NCBI RefSeq assembly: GCF_003666605.1
Contig: NZ_RCIV01000007.1
Location: 62,001-126,000 of the forward strand
Direction: 5' to 3'
DNA from: Propionibacterium australiense
GTDB taxonomy: Bacteria > Actinomycetota > Actinomycetes > Propionibacteriales > Propionibacteriaceae
Length of the DNA stretch: 64,000 nt
Shown in pieces: positions 45,268 to 54,641 of this stretch (its first letter is position 1; each line of letters begins with the position of its first letter). The notes below the pieces were generated by a model. The model had not been told where the DNA came from, ran no database searches, and saw only the letters and a list, made by a program, of their open reading frames with translations. A program made the translations under genes and the position numbers.

Positions 45268-46358
45268 GCATGAGCACGATCCTGTCCGAACAACCCGCCG
45301 CCACCAGCGGCGGCGGGAGCGTCGAACCCTCGGCGCAGGACCGTGACCAGGCGCTCGCGAACGACCCGCAGATCGCCGCCGAACTGGTCCGCCGTCACCG
45401 TCCGCACTCCGTCAACCACGTGCAGACCGGCACCGCCTTCGCCCTGTGGGTCCTCACCGCGCTCGTCGTCGCCCTCGTGCCGGTCACCGATGCCTACCTC
45501 GTCAAGGGCGAGGCCCAGGCGCTCGGGCTGTCCGTGATCCTCGCGGCCCTGCTCGGGGTCCTGTGGCTCGTCTCCCGTACCTGGACAACGGCCTCGCGCT
45601 GGCTCGGCGCCTGGTCGCCGTGGTGGATCGCCACGGCCGTCGTCACCCTGGCCTGGGAGATCCTCACCGCGAAGACCGGTGTCCTGTCCCCGCCGTACGT
45701 GCCGAGCCCCGGACAGATCATCGTCGAGGGCTGGGCCGACCGGACCCTGCTGGCCCGCTCCGTCGGCAACTCGCTGCTGCTCCTGGCGGTCGGCATCGTG
45801 ATCGGCGGCATCGCGGGCCTCGGCACCGGGCTGTGGATGGGCTGGTCGAAGCGGGCCGGCTACTGGCTCGACCCGATCGTCAAGTACATCGGCCCCGTGC
45901 CAACCCTGGCGTGGATCCCGATCGTCTTCATCGCCTTCCCCAACTCGTTCAGCGCCGCCGTCTTCCTCGTCGCCCTGACCGTCTGGTTCCCGATGGCGGT
46001 GACGACGAGTGCCGGCATCCGGGGCGTCTCCCGCGACTACTTCGACGTGTGCCAGACCCTCGGAGCCTCCAACCGGTTCCTCATCTTCAAGGTGTCCCTG
46101 CCGGCTGCCCTGCCGAACATCTTCACCGGTGTCTTCATGGCCCTGCCGACCGCATTCGTCACCCTGACGATCGCCGAGACCCTGGGCGTGAACTCTGGAC
46201 TCGGCTGGTACATCAACTGGAAGAAGGGCTGGAGCGCCTACCCGGCCATGTACGCCGCGATCGCTCTCATGGTGATCATCTGCGGCTCCCTGCTGACCGC
46301 CGAACTGGCAGTGCGCAACCGCGTCCTGTCCTGGCAGAAGGATCTGACCCGATGGTGA
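45264..46358 (+). CDS. ABC transporter permease (SsuC/TauC-like)
   Basis: About 364 aa. GTG at 45264 overlaps the upstream TGA; ATG at 45270 is the alternative. A long N-terminal part with two extra helices precedes the BPD_transp_1 core: ARSVGNSLLLLAVGIVIGGIAGLGTGLWMGWS, GPVPTLAWIPIVFIAF, and the EAA loop DVCQTLGASNRFLIFKVSLPAALPNIFTG that docks with the ATPase. It ends with overlapping start of the ATPase gene. Works with the binding protein and ATPase as one importer. Confidence 0.92.
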   Translation: MSMSTILSEQPAATSGGGSVEPSAQDRDQALANDPQIAAELVRRHRPHSVNHVQTGTAFALWVLTALVVALVPVTDAYLVKGEAQALGLSVILAALLGVLWLVSRTWTTASRWLGAWSPWWIATAVVTLAWEILTAKTGVLSPPYVPSPGQIIVEGWADRTLLARSVGNSLLLLAVGIVIGGIAGLGTGLWMGWSKRAGYWLDPIVKYIGPVPTLAWIPIVFIAFPNSFSAAVFLVALTVWFPMAVTTSAGIRGVSRDYFDVCQTLGASNRFLIFKVSLPAALPNIFTGVFMALPTAFVTLTIAETLGVNSGLGWYINWKKGWSAYPAMYAAIALMVIICGSLLTAELAVRNRVLSWQKDLTRW

Positions 46359-47155
46359 ACACGACCGCCGAGCAGTACTCGGCCCAACCGGGCCCGGACA
46401 CGACCGGCGGCGGAGCCGTCGACACGCTGCACGTGGTGCAGGTCTTCGTCTCGCACCGCAAGCCCCTGCCCGTGCTCGACGACGTTTCCGTGTCGATCGA
46501 GCCCGGCCGGTTCGTCTCACTCGTCGGCCCCTCGGGCTGCGGCAAATCGACCCTGCTGCGGCTCATCGCTGGTCTCGACACGCCGATCCGCGGCGAGATC
46601 TACGCCGACGGTCACCCGGTCGACGGCCCCGATCCCTCCCGCGGCGTCGTCTTCCAGGACCCGACCCTGCTGCCCTGGCTGACCGTCGAGCAGAACATCG
46701 GGCTCGGCCCGCGGGTCCGTGGTGTCGCAGAGCGGGAGGAGGAGCGGGGGCGCGTCGACGAGATGATCGAGATGGTCGGCCTCGGCGGCTTCCGCACAGC
46801 CTACCCTTCCGAGCTGTCCGGCGGCATGGCCCAGCGCGCCGCATTGGCTCGCGCCCTGGTGAACCGCCCGCGCATCCTGCTGCTCGACGAGCCCCTCGGC
46901 AAGCTCGACGCACTGACCCGCTCGACGCTGCAGCGCGACATCGTCGGCCTGTGGCAGGCCCAGGGGTTCACCGGGATCATGGTCACCCACGACGTCGAGG
47001 AGGCGCTGCTCCTGTCCGACCGGGTCGTCATCTTCTCACCCCGGCCGGCCCGGGTGATCGCCGACCTGGCCGTCGAGCTCGACCGGCCCCGCGCCCAGGA
47101 CGACCCCCGGTTCCGCGAGCTGCGCCGCCAGATTCTCGGCCTGCTCGGCCAATGA
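46352..47155 (+). CDS. ABC transporter ATP-binding protein (SsuB/TauB-like)
   Basis: 267 aa nucleotide-binding subunit. Walker A GPSGCGKST, Q-loop FQDPTLLPWLTVEQN (the PTLLPW run is typical of sulfonate/nitrate importers), signature LSGGMAQRAALARAL, Walker B ILLLDEPLGKLD and the switch His in VTHDVEEALLLSDR. ATG at 46352 overlaps the permease stop. Last gene of the operon. Confidence 0.95.
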   Translation: MVNTTAEQYSAQPGPDTTGGGAVDTLHVVQVFVSHRKPLPVLDDVSVSIEPGRFVSLVGPSGCGKSTLLRLIAGLDTPIRGEIYADGHPVDGPDPSRGVVFQDPTLLPWLTVEQNIGLGPRVRGVAEREEERGRVDEMIEMVGLGGFRTAYPSELSGGMAQRAALARALVNRPRILLLDEPLGKLDALTRSTLQRDIVGLWQAQGFTGIMVTHDVEEALLLSDRVVIFSPRPARVIADLAVELDRPRAQDDPRFRELRRQILGLLGQ

Positions 47156-47356
47156 CGGAACCGGTACCGGCGCTCAAGGCGGCACGTGAGGACCGCCGTC
47201 CAGTGCTGGGCCGGTGGATGACCGCCGCCGGGTTGGGGTTGCCCGGACGACGGTTGTACAGGGGCGGGCGCCCGCTTCGGGTCTGCTCACGGGTCCTGGG
47301 CGCCCGATCGTTAGTGTGATGAGCAGCAAGAACCGACGAGCCCGGGGGAGAGGGCC

Positions 47357-48001
47357 ATGGAGCACAGGATTCATCGCTACCGCGAGCGCGAGCGCCACGA
47401 CCGTGAGGAGCTGTACGAATTGCTCGACGGTGAGCAGTTCGCCGTCCTGGCGACCGTCACCGACGAGGGGGAGCCCTGGGCCATCCCGATCAGCTATGGC
47501 CGCTGGGCGGACCGGATCGTCCTTCACGGCTCCACGGGTGCCGGACTGCTGCGCGCCGCCGCTGCCGGTGCGCCCGTCGTGCTCACCGTCGTCCATGTCG
47601 ACGCCCTCGTCGTCGGCGACCGAGGGGACGGTACGTCCTCGAACTATCGTTCGGCGACCGTCCGCGGCAGCCTGCAGCGGCTGGAGGGCGCGGAGAAGAT
47701 CGAGGCGCTCAACGCCCTGCTCGACTCCTACCTGCCCGGCCGATCCAGTGAGGTGCCGCAGTACACTCGCAAGGAGCTGGCCGCGACGATGGTCGCCACA
47801 CTGGCCGTCGAGGAGAACAACTGGGTCTACAAGACGCGCACCGGCATGCCGAGCGATCCGGACGGCCAGGCCGCAGGCTGGGCCGGCGTCATCCCGATCC
47901 AGACGCGGTTCGGGGAACCGGTTGCGGCTTCCTGGGCCGAGGGGCCGGTCCCCGCGTCCGTCCGGGCCCTGCTGGACCCCGATGATCGGGCCGAGGCGTG
48001 A
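47357..48001 (+). CDS. PPOX-class flavin-binding protein
   Basis: 214 aa, one split-barrel pyridoxamine-5'-phosphate-oxidase-like domain. EQFAVLATVTDEGEPWAIPISYGRWADRIVLHGSTGAGLLRAAAAGAPVVLTVVHVDALVV matches FMN- or F420-binding members related to 5-nitroimidazole antibiotic resistance proteins; later YRSATVRGSLQRLEGAEKIEALNALLDSYLPGR is a common C-terminal feature. ATG has a GGGGGAGAGGG site, and TAGTGT at 47312-47317 may be its -10. Substrate unknown. Confidence 0.82.
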   Translation: MEHRIHRYRERERHDREELYELLDGEQFAVLATVTDEGEPWAIPISYGRWADRIVLHGSTGAGLLRAAAAGAPVVLTVVHVDALVVGDRGDGTSSNYRSATVRGSLQRLEGAEKIEALNALLDSYLPGRSSEVPQYTRKELAATMVATLAVEENNWVYKTRTGMPSDPDGQAAGWAGVIPIQTRFGEPVAASWAEGPVPASVRALLDPDDRAEA

Positions 48002-48076
48002 TCCGGCCGGACCGACCCGCACGAACCCCTGATCCTGACCGTGTGCCGCACGGCTCTTGACCGGGTCGATGGCTCG

Positions 48077-48592
48077 TCAGCGCTTCTCGTAACGGATGGA
48101 CCAGTGACTCCCGGGCGCCGTCGGGTGCTCGGCCGGCAGGAGCAGGCGGGCGGTGAAAGCCTCCGGTCGGCAGTCGATGCGTGCCGCCCGGCGCCCGCGG
48201 TGCCGCAGCTCCCAGTGGCCCTCGGTGGTGGGCGGCAGATAATGGTTCTGCTCGATCCAGGCCACCAGGGCCCCGAGCGTGGGCACCTGGTCGGCGTCGA
48301 TGCCGTGCCGCCGGTCGTCCTCGTCCTCGCCTCTGAGCGCCGAGCGGTCCAGGTGGACCAGCCCCGTGTCCGTCGCCCGGCCCTGGTCCACGGCGCCCTG
48401 CCCGCCCCGGGCAGGCCGGGCGACGAGGATCGTCACGGCCCCGCAGGCCAACAGGACGACGGCGAGCACCACGTGGAGAGGGTCGCCTCGCCACCGCCCG
48501 AGGAATGCGAGGGCCACGCCCACGGCGAGTTCAGCGACGCCCGCTACCAGGAGAGCGGCGCTGCGAGGTGGAGGAAGAGTTTTCATGGCCAT
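48077..48592 (-). CDS. Small membrane protein of unknown function
   Basis: About 171 aa. Two membrane helices near the N-terminus (AALLVAGVAELAVGVALAFLG; LHVVLAVVLLACGAVTILVA) and a hydrophilic C-terminal domain with PTLGALVAWIEQNHYLPP and EGHWELRHRGRRAARID. No family recognised. ATG at 48592 is used; ATG at 48586 or TTG at 48622 are possible. Single gene, convergent with the PPOX gene. Confidence 0.6.
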   Translation of the reverse strand: MAMKTLPPPRSAALLVAGVAELAVGVALAFLGRWRGDPLHVVLAVVLLACGAVTILVARPARGGQGAVDQGRATDTGLVHLDRSALRGEDEDDRRHGIDADQVPTLGALVAWIEQNHYLPPTTEGHWELRHRGRRAARIDCRPEAFTARLLLPAEHPTAPGSHWSIRYEKR

Positions 48593-48779
48593 CAGTCTGT
48601 GGGGGGAGAAGATATCCGGCAAAATCCTACGGACGGTGCAATCTCGCGCATCCGCTTCAGCTGAGAGCAGAATTTGCCATCTCAGATTGTGCTTCAGTTT
48701 TCAATAAATTACCTTTCTTCAGGCCGCCACACCCCCGACGGCCCAAGGCGACGAACAGCTCTAGAAGAAAGAGGACCAC

Positions 48780-49445
48780 ATGAAGATCGGTGTTGTGCGC
48801 GGCAGCATCCGTGAGGGCCGCGCTGGCGAGTCCATCTCCCGGTGGGTGCTGGACCAGGCGAGGGTCCATGGGGGTGCTGATTTCGAACTCATCGACCTGA
48901 GGTTCTTCGACCTCCCGCTCTTCGCCGACGCCCGTTTGCCGATCGCAACGGGCAAGAGGTACGACAACCCGGTCGTTCAGGCGTGGAGCAATGCCATCGA
49001 CAATTGCGATGGCTTCATCATCGTGACGCCGGAGTACAACCGCTCCGTCCCGGGGGCGATGAAGAACGCCGTCGACCATCTCGCCGACGAGTGGGTGGGC
49101 AAGCCGGTCGCCCTCATCGGCTATGGCGCCGACGGTGCCGTGCGCGCCATCGAGCACTGGCGGCAGATCTTCAGCACCTTCGAGGCCAGGGTCATCAGCG
49201 CTCAGCTGTCGATCGATCTCTTCTCCGGGATGGACGAGCACGGTTTCGCCCCCGACCGCTGCCGCGAAGGAGAACTGAACTGCCTGCTGGACGCCCTCAT
49301 CGACACTGCCGAAGTGATCCCGGTCAGGCATCGCAAGTGGCGCATCGGGCACACCCACGGCAGGTGCTCGCCGGCTGCTCGGCAGCTGGGCGCCACGAGC
49401 GCGGCCGCGGAGCCCACCAGGAAGCTCACGGGGTGCCGCAGCTGA
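48780..49445 (+). CDS. NAD(P)H-dependent FMN reductase family protein
   Basis: 221 aa flavodoxin-like fold. KIGVVRGSIREGRAGESISRWVLDQA is the FMN phosphate loop, followed by FELIDLRFFDLPLF, DGFIIVTPEYNRSVPGAMKNAVDHL (flavin-binding TPEYN) and KPVALIGYGADGAVRAIEHW. The last 30 residues are Ala/Arg-rich and unlike the family, and the gene's end overlaps the convergent msrA by 20 bases, so the C-terminus may be a read-through extension. Upstream 48661-48720 is AT-rich with a small inverted repeat. Possible quinone or azo reductase. Confidence 0.85.
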   Translation: MKIGVVRGSIREGRAGESISRWVLDQARVHGGADFELIDLRFFDLPLFADARLPIATGKRYDNPVVQAWSNAIDNCDGFIIVTPEYNRSVPGAMKNAVDHLADEWVGKPVALIGYGADGAVRAIEHWRQIFSTFEARVISAQLSIDLFSGMDEHGFAPDRCREGELNCLLDALIDTAEVIPVRHRKWRIGHTHGRCSPAARQLGATSAAAEPTRKLTGCRS

Positions 49446-50061
49446 CACCGGTCGCATGGACCGGGCAGTAGCCGTCCGGGTTCGCCTCGAGATACTGCTG
49501 GTGGTAGCCCTCGGCGTAGTACCAGGCACCGGCGGGAACGATCTGGGTGACGAGCCGGCCATAGCCCGCCTCGGCCAGGGAGACCTGGAAGCTCTCGCAG
49601 AGAGATCTCGCGGTGGCCTCCTGCTCGTCGCTGGTGAAGAAGATCGCCGAACGGTACTGGGTGCCCCGGTCGGCCCCCTGTCTGTTGAGCTGGGTGGGAT
49701 CGTGGTTCTCGAGGAAGATCCTGACGAGCTGGGCGAACGAGATCACGGCGGGATCGAAGACGACACGCACCGTCTCGGCGTGCCCGGTCAGGCCGGTGCA
49801 GACCTCCTCGTACGTCGGGTTCGGCGTGAAACCGCCCATGTAGCCAACGGCCGTGCTCAGCACCCCTGGCCGGCCCCAGAAGAGCTTCTCGACGCCCCAG
49901 AAACAACCAGCCGCCAGGTAGGCGGTCTGCGAACCGGGGAACTCGCGATCGATCCGGTCCGCAGTGACACGGTGGAAGAACGGCATGCCCAGCACGGGTT
50001 CGTCGCGCCCGGGCAGTGCGCGCTCGGCGTCGACCTCGACGGTTTTCTCGAAACGCAGCAT
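49426..50061 (-). CDS. msrA: Peptide-methionine (S)-S-oxide reductase
   Basis: Repairs oxidised methionine, 211 aa. Catalytic motif AGCFWGVEKLFW at about residues 51-62; FTPNPTYEEVCTGLTGHAE and FFENHDPTQ-type run FLENHDPTQLNRQGADRGTQYRS; the C-terminus GYCPVHATGVSCGTP has the resolving Cys residues. ATG lies 6 bases after TAGTCT, so leaderless. Overlap of 20 bases with the convergent FMN reductase gene. Confidence 0.95.
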   Translation of the reverse strand: MLRFEKTVEVDAERALPGRDEPVLGMPFFHRVTADRIDREFPGSQTAYLAAGCFWGVEKLFWGRPGVLSTAVGYMGGFTPNPTYEEVCTGLTGHAETVRVVFDPAVISFAQLVRIFLENHDPTQLNRQGADRGTQYRSAIFFTSDEQEATARSLCESFQVSLAEAGYGRLVTQIVPAGAWYYAEGYHQQYLEANPDGYCPVHATGVSCGTP

Positions 50062-50113
50062 TCCACCAGACTAACGCGGGCCAGCGGTCGCTCGTCGTGC
50101 CCGCGTTCTGCCC

Positions 50114-50806
50114 TCAGCCGCGCCCGTTCAGGTCCCAGTCGATCGGTTCGGCGCCGGCCTCGGACAGGAACTGGTTGGCCCGGCTGAACGGACGGGAGCC
50201 GAAGAAACCCGAGTGGGCCGACAGGGGACTCGGATGAGCCGATTCGATCACCGGGACACCGCCCGCGGTGAGCATCGGGGCCAGCGAGCGGGCGTCCCGG
50301 CCCCACAGGATCGCCACAAGCGGACCCCCACGGGCGACCAGGGCGTCGATGGCCGCACCGGTGACCTGCTCCCAGCCCTTGCCGCGGTGCGCGGCGGACT
50401 TGCCCGGCTGAACGGTCAGGCATCTGTTGAGCAGCAGGACGCCCTGCTCGAACCAGCCGGTCAGGTCACCGTGCTGGGCCGCAGGGATTCCAAGGTCGGA
50501 GTGAAGTTCCTGGTAGATGTTGATCAGACTCTTCGGCAGCGGCCGCACCGAGCGGTCGACGGCGAAACTCAGACCGATCGGGTGCCCCGGCGTCGGGTAG
50601 GGATCCTGGCCGACGATGAGCACGCGGACGTCGGCGAGCGGGCGACTGAAGGCGCGCAGCACCTTGTCGCCGGCGGGCAGATAGCCGCGGCCGGCCGCGA
50701 TCTCGGCGCGCAGGAAGTCACCCATGGCGTGGATCTGGTCCTCCTGGCCGGCCAGCGCTTGCGCCCAGTCCGGTGCCATGAGTTCGCTGATCGGTTGAGC
50801 CGTCAT
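50114..50806 (-). CDS. ung: Uracil-DNA glycosylase, family 1
   Basis: Removes uracil from DNA. 230 aa. Catalytic water-activating loop [49 protein letters not shown] and the minor-groove loop [27 protein letters not shown] at 50806 preferred because AGGAGG lies 9 bases upstream. Confidence 0.96.
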   Translation of the reverse strand: MTAQPISELMAPDWAQALAGQEDQIHAMGDFLRAEIAAGRGYLPAGDKVLRAFSRPLADVRVLIVGQDPYPTPGHPIGLSFAVDRSVRPLPKSLINIYQELHSDLGIPAAQHGDLTGWFEQGVLLLNRCLTVQPGKSAAHRGKGWEQVTGAAIDALVARGGPLVAILWGRDARSLAPMLTAGGVPVIESAHPSPLSAHSGFFGSRPFSRANQFLSEAGAEPIDWDLNGRG

Positions 50807-50976
50807 GCTGGGGTGCCTCCTCGCGCACGCTCGGGCGGTGTCCACCTCCACAGGTTAGCTGCAAGTCCACCGGGGCGTCGGAAAAGTCCGCTCCGCAGAG
50901 GCCAGGGTCCGGTGGTTCCCCGGCTCGGCGTCCAAGCTCCCCGCTCCCGCCGCCACCGCATGGCACACTGACCGAC

Positions 50977-52422
50977 ATGGCGGATTCGACCAGCGACACC
51001 AGCCCGCGGCGCCGCAAGGGCGCATTCTCGGGCCTCCCCATCGGTCGGCGCATCCCGCGTCTGCCCGGTTCTGAACGTTCCGACGAGCAACCGGAACGTC
51101 CGAACGCCCAGGCCCCGGACGCCATCACGCTCACCGCCGAGCAGCTCACCGCCCTGCGCGGCGCCAGCGTCGAGAGCTTCGTGCCCCGGCCACTGCGGGT
51201 CTTCGCCGCCTGGAGCTGGCGGATCCTCGTCGTGGTGGCCTTCGGTGCCCTGCTGTGGTGGCTCGGCTCACGACTGTCCGAGGTCGTCATCCCGCTGGCC
51301 GTCGCCCTGCTCCTCACCGCCGCCCTCCACCCGCTCAATGCCCGTCTGGTGCGTCACCACTGGCCGAAATGGCTCGCCTCACTGAGCTGCCTGCTGCTCA
51401 TCGTGGTCATCGTCCTCGGCCTGCTCAGTCTCGTCGGCGCCCAGATCGCCACCCAGTGGTCCCAGCTCGTCGACCAGACCATCGCCGGTGCGCGCGGTTT
51501 CGTGACGTGGCTGAACAGCAGCCCCCTGCACATCAACGCGGACCAGATCGACTCACTCATCTCGCAGACCATCGAGTGGGTGCAGAACTCACGCGAGACC
51601 ATCGCCTCGGCCGCCGCCACGGCCGGCTCGAGCATCGGCAAGTTCTTCGCCGGCGCCGCGATGGCCCTGTTCGCCACCTTCTTCTTCCTCAAGGACGGCC
51701 AGCGGTTCGTCGACGCGGGCACGGGGCTCATGCCGCGCACGAGCCGGCTCACCGTGATGCCGGCCGTCGTCTCGGGCTGGGCCTCCCTGTCCAGCTACGT
51801 GCGCGCCGCCATTGCAGTGGCCGCCGTGGACGGCATCGGTGCCGGCATCGGCGCCGCCATCCTCGGCTCGAACCTGTGGCTGGCCATCACGGCTCTCACC
51901 TTCGTCTGCGCCTTCGTGCCGATCATCGGTGCCATCGCCTCCGGCGTCGTCGCCGTCGCCGTCACCCTCGTGACCCTCGGCTTCTGGAAAGCCGTCATCA
52001 TGCTGGCCATCTTCGTGGCCGTCATGCAGCTCGAGTCCCACCTGCTGCAGCCGCTGCTGCTCGGCCGGGCCGTCTCGATCCACCCGCTCGCCGTGCTGGT
52101 GGGCATTGCCGTGGGCCTCTCGGTGGCCGGTATCGTCGGCGGCGTCTTCGCCATCCCCATCGTCGCCTTCGTGACGGGTGTGCTGCGCGCCTCGCGGTCC
52201 AGAGAGGGCGCCGATGAGGAGATCACCGCGGCCGACGAGGTGCTCGACGTCGAGGAGCAGTACGCCGTGTCCGGGGACGAGCGGGACGCCGAGTCCCCGG
52301 AGGGGCGGGTGACCGTCGTCCTCGGCGATGGGTCCGAGGTCTCGCCCCAGGTCCCGTCCACCGGGCCCGGGAGGGACGACGACGCGTCCCCTGCGGACGA
52401 GTCGTCCCCCGGCCGGCCCTGA
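50977..52422 (+). CDS. AI-2E family (PerM-like) transporter
   Basis: 481 aa membrane protein with about eight helices. A hydrophilic N-terminus of 60 residues, then LAVALLLTAALHPLNARLVRH, a long amphipathic region, and the conserved second half AVAAVDGIGAGIGAAILGSNLWLAITALTFVCAFVPIIGAIASG and MQLESHLLQPLLLGRAVSIHPLAVLVGIAVG, diagnostic for the family. The C-terminal tail is acidic. Members export autoinducer-2 or act as sodium/proton antiporters; role here unknown. Confidence 0.88.
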   Translation: MADSTSDTSPRRRKGAFSGLPIGRRIPRLPGSERSDEQPERPNAQAPDAITLTAEQLTALRGASVESFVPRPLRVFAAWSWRILVVVAFGALLWWLGSRLSEVVIPLAVALLLTAALHPLNARLVRHHWPKWLASLSCLLLIVVIVLGLLSLVGAQIATQWSQLVDQTIAGARGFVTWLNSSPLHINADQIDSLISQTIEWVQNSRETIASAAATAGSSIGKFFAGAAMALFATFFFLKDGQRFVDAGTGLMPRTSRLTVMPAVVSGWASLSSYVRAAIAVAAVDGIGAGIGAAILGSNLWLAITALTFVCAFVPIIGAIASGVVAVAVTLVTLGFWKAVIMLAIFVAVMQLESHLLQPLLLGRAVSIHPLAVLVGIAVGLSVAGIVGGVFAIPIVAFVTGVLRASRSREGADEEITAADEVLDVEEQYAVSGDERDAESPEGRVTVVLGDGSEVSPQVPSTGPGRDDDASPADESSPGRP

Positions 52423-52484
52423 GCGGCGCCGACATGTGCGGCGGATCGGTCGGCTACCGGCGCGAAGCTCTATATATTGACGTC

Positions 52485-53441
52485 ATGAGCGATTCCCCGA
52501 AGCTTGACGCGATCCTGGCAGAACTCGCCAATGGCGTCATCGACACCGCCGAGGCATCACGGCGGATCGCCGCGTTGAACCAGCGCAGTGACGAACCAGC
52601 GGCCCTGACCGGCGCCGAGGGACTCGATCCCATCCCGGAACTGACCGGTAGCGGCGGCATCAGGTCGGTCACCATCACCGCCACCGGGCAGCGGGTGCGC
52701 GTCATCGGGGACGAGGCCGTCTCCACCGCCACCGTCAGCGGCCAGCACACCATGCGCCGCAACGCCGACGGGCTCGTCATCACGGCCACCGGCCGGCTCG
52801 GCCCGAGCATCAGGGGTTTCTCGCCGATCAACCCGCCCAGGACGGCCAGCGACCTCAAGCAGCTCGGCCTCGGCCCCGCCCTCGAGGTGAGGGTCAACCC
52901 ACACATCCAGGTGAACGCCCAGCTGTCGGGCGGTTCCCTGCAGAGCCAGGACGTTCCCCACTGGGGGCGGGTGCGCGTCAGCGCAGGCGTCACGCATCTG
53001 CGCGGTGTCGCCCAACTCAACGACGGCCTGTTCCAGGCCGGAACGGCCACCATCAACGGCCCCATCAGCCTGGGGCTGAACACCCTCCGCGTCGAATCGG
53101 GCAGTCTTGCCGTCGAGCTGACCGAGCGGGCCGATGTCGGGCTCAGCGCCACGAGTCAGCTCGGCGTCGTGCGCTGGCCCGGCGAGAAGGGCAACCGCTT
53201 CGACGAGTACCTCGTCGGCCGCGGGCTGGCCCGCATGGAACTGTCGGGTGTCATGAGCCGCATCGTCGTACGAGATCTGGTCGCCTTCCCGGAGGAGGCC
53301 GACCGGCCCACCGCCGGCGACCGCCTGCGCGGTGGCGCCCGGGTCGTCGTCACGAAGGTCCGGGAGGTGCAGGCCGCGCGCGCGAGCGGCGTCGAGGACG
53401 CCGCCGGGAGCGAGGGCCCGAGCGGGGACGAGAAGGGCTGA
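52485..53441 (+). CDS. Hypothetical protein, DUF4097-like beta-solenoid
   Basis: 318 aa, no signal peptide. Residues 1-35 (DAILAELANGVIDTAEASRRIAAL) resemble the short helical SHOCT-like element often found before such domains. The middle is built of repeating beta strands with regular G/S turns (VRVSAGVTHLRGVAQLNDGLFQAGTATINGPISLGLNTLRVESGSLAVEL), as in DUF4097 adhesin-like proteins. C-terminus is charged and Ser/Gly-rich. ATG at 52485 sits 6 bases after TATATT. Function unknown. Confidence 0.6.
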   Translation: MSDSPKLDAILAELANGVIDTAEASRRIAALNQRSDEPAALTGAEGLDPIPELTGSGGIRSVTITATGQRVRVIGDEAVSTATVSGQHTMRRNADGLVITATGRLGPSIRGFSPINPPRTASDLKQLGLGPALEVRVNPHIQVNAQLSGGSLQSQDVPHWGRVRVSAGVTHLRGVAQLNDGLFQAGTATINGPISLGLNTLRVESGSLAVELTERADVGLSATSQLGVVRWPGEKGNRFDEYLVGRGLARMELSGVMSRIVVRDLVAFPEEADRPTAGDRLRGGARVVVTKVREVQAARASGVEDAAGSEGPSGDEKG

Positions 53442-53534
53442 CCGATCGCCGTTCCCCTCCCTGAGTGCCGTGTCCTCGGCGGCCGGGGCGAGTCCCGGGC
53501 ATGCCCTTCCCCTCCACCGCCGGTGCGGTGAGTG

Positions 53535-53997
53535 TCAGCCCTTCTTGCGGGCCCTGCGGCGCGCCCTCCTGCTCCGCTGCGGGCCCAGGGCGACGGTCAG
53601 CAGGCCACCGGTCAACGCCACGTTCGTGATGAAGGAGGTCCGCGTCGAGACCTTCTTGCTCTCCGGTACCGACCAGAACGGATGACCCGCCAGGGTCGTG
53701 GGGACGAGCTGGGCCGCCAGCACCCCCGGAGGCGAGCCTGGGCAGGATGCCCAGCGCGAGCGCGGACCCGGCGCCCACCATCGTCCATCCGTTGGCGCGG
53801 ATCAGGTCGGCTGCCGTCACCCCCTCCGGCAGCGCATCGGTGACCCGGTGGGGCAGCGACTCGAGGAAGCGGTCGGCCGTCGGGACCAGGGCCTCGGCGT
53901 TCTTGGTCGCGTTGAAGCCCCCGGTGACGAATGCCGAGGCGAGCATCGAACGAGTTGCGAAGCGGGCGAGTGACGTGACAGCGTTCCTTTCTGCCAC
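53535..53997 (-). pseudogene. DoxX family membrane protein gene, frameshifted
   Basis: The 5' frame gives a typical DoxX start (LARFATRSMLASAFVTGGFNA; WTMVGAGSALALGILPRLASG) and then runs into nonsense. The 3' part continues in another frame: VLAAQLVPTTLAGHPFW, then FITNVALTGGLLTVALG and a basic tail. The switch falls at a run of five C (53723-53727; G on the coding strand). With four G instead of five the reading is LASGVLAAQLVP, a normal DoxX sequence of about 153 residues. Real mutation, phase variation or a base-calling error cannot be told apart here. Confidence 0.8.
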
Positions 53998-54062
53998 CCG
54001 GGGTGGCGCTCAGCGGAGGAACCTCACATGGTCGTGGGGTGCGCGGAGGCGACCGGCGCCGG

Positions 54063-54563
54063 TCAGGCGCGCGACTCGATCTTGACGATCATCACGTTGA
54101 CGGTCTTGCCGTTGGGGGTTTCGTAGGAGACCTCGTCGCCGGCCGCGTGGTCGAGCACCGCGGCGCCGAGCGGGGACTGGGGACTGTAGACCTGGGTGTC
54201 CAGCGAGTCGTCGAGGCCGAGCATCTCACGGCTGCCCAGCAGGAAGACGTCGGTGTCATCGGGGTCACCGTCGTAGGCGATCGTCACGGTGGTACCGGCG
54301 ACGACCTTCTCGGGAGCCGCCTGCGCGACACCGACCTCGGCGTTCTGCAGCATCTGTTCGAGCTGACGGATCCGGGCCTCCATCTGGCCCTGCTCCTCAC
54401 GCGCGGCGTGATAGCCGCCGTTCTCGGACAGGTCGCCCTCTGCCTTCGCAGCGCCGATCTTCCCCGCGATCTCCGTGCGACCCTCGTCCTTCAAATGGTC
54501 GAGTTCCTCCGAGAGCTTGTCGTACGCGTCCTGCGTTATCCAGATCGTCTGCTTGTCAGTCAT
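54063..54563 (-). CDS. greA: Transcription elongation factor GreA
   Basis: Stimulates cleavage of backtracked RNA by RNA polymerase. 166 aa. N-terminal coiled coil with the acidic tip: AKAEGDLSENGGYHAAREEQGQMEARIRQLEQML, where DLSEN carries the two catalytic acids. C-terminal domain: SPLGAAVLDHAAGDEVSYETPNGKTVNVMIVKI. ATG 6 bases after TAGACT, a leaderless start. Divergent from mca, as in mycobacteria. Confidence 0.96.
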   Translation of the reverse strand: MTDKQTIWITQDAYDKLSEELDHLKDEGRTEIAGKIGAAKAEGDLSENGGYHAAREEQGQMEARIRQLEQMLQNAEVGVAQAAPEKVVAGTTVTIAYDGDPDDTDVFLLGSREMLGLDDSLDTQVYSPQSPLGAAVLDHAAGDEVSYETPNGKTVNVMIVKIESRA

Positions 54564-54641
54564 TTCTTCAGTCTACCGAGTGCCCGTCACCGGCCATGGA
54601 CACGCTTCGACGCATCGCGGGGAGCGGGCAGAATGAAGGGC

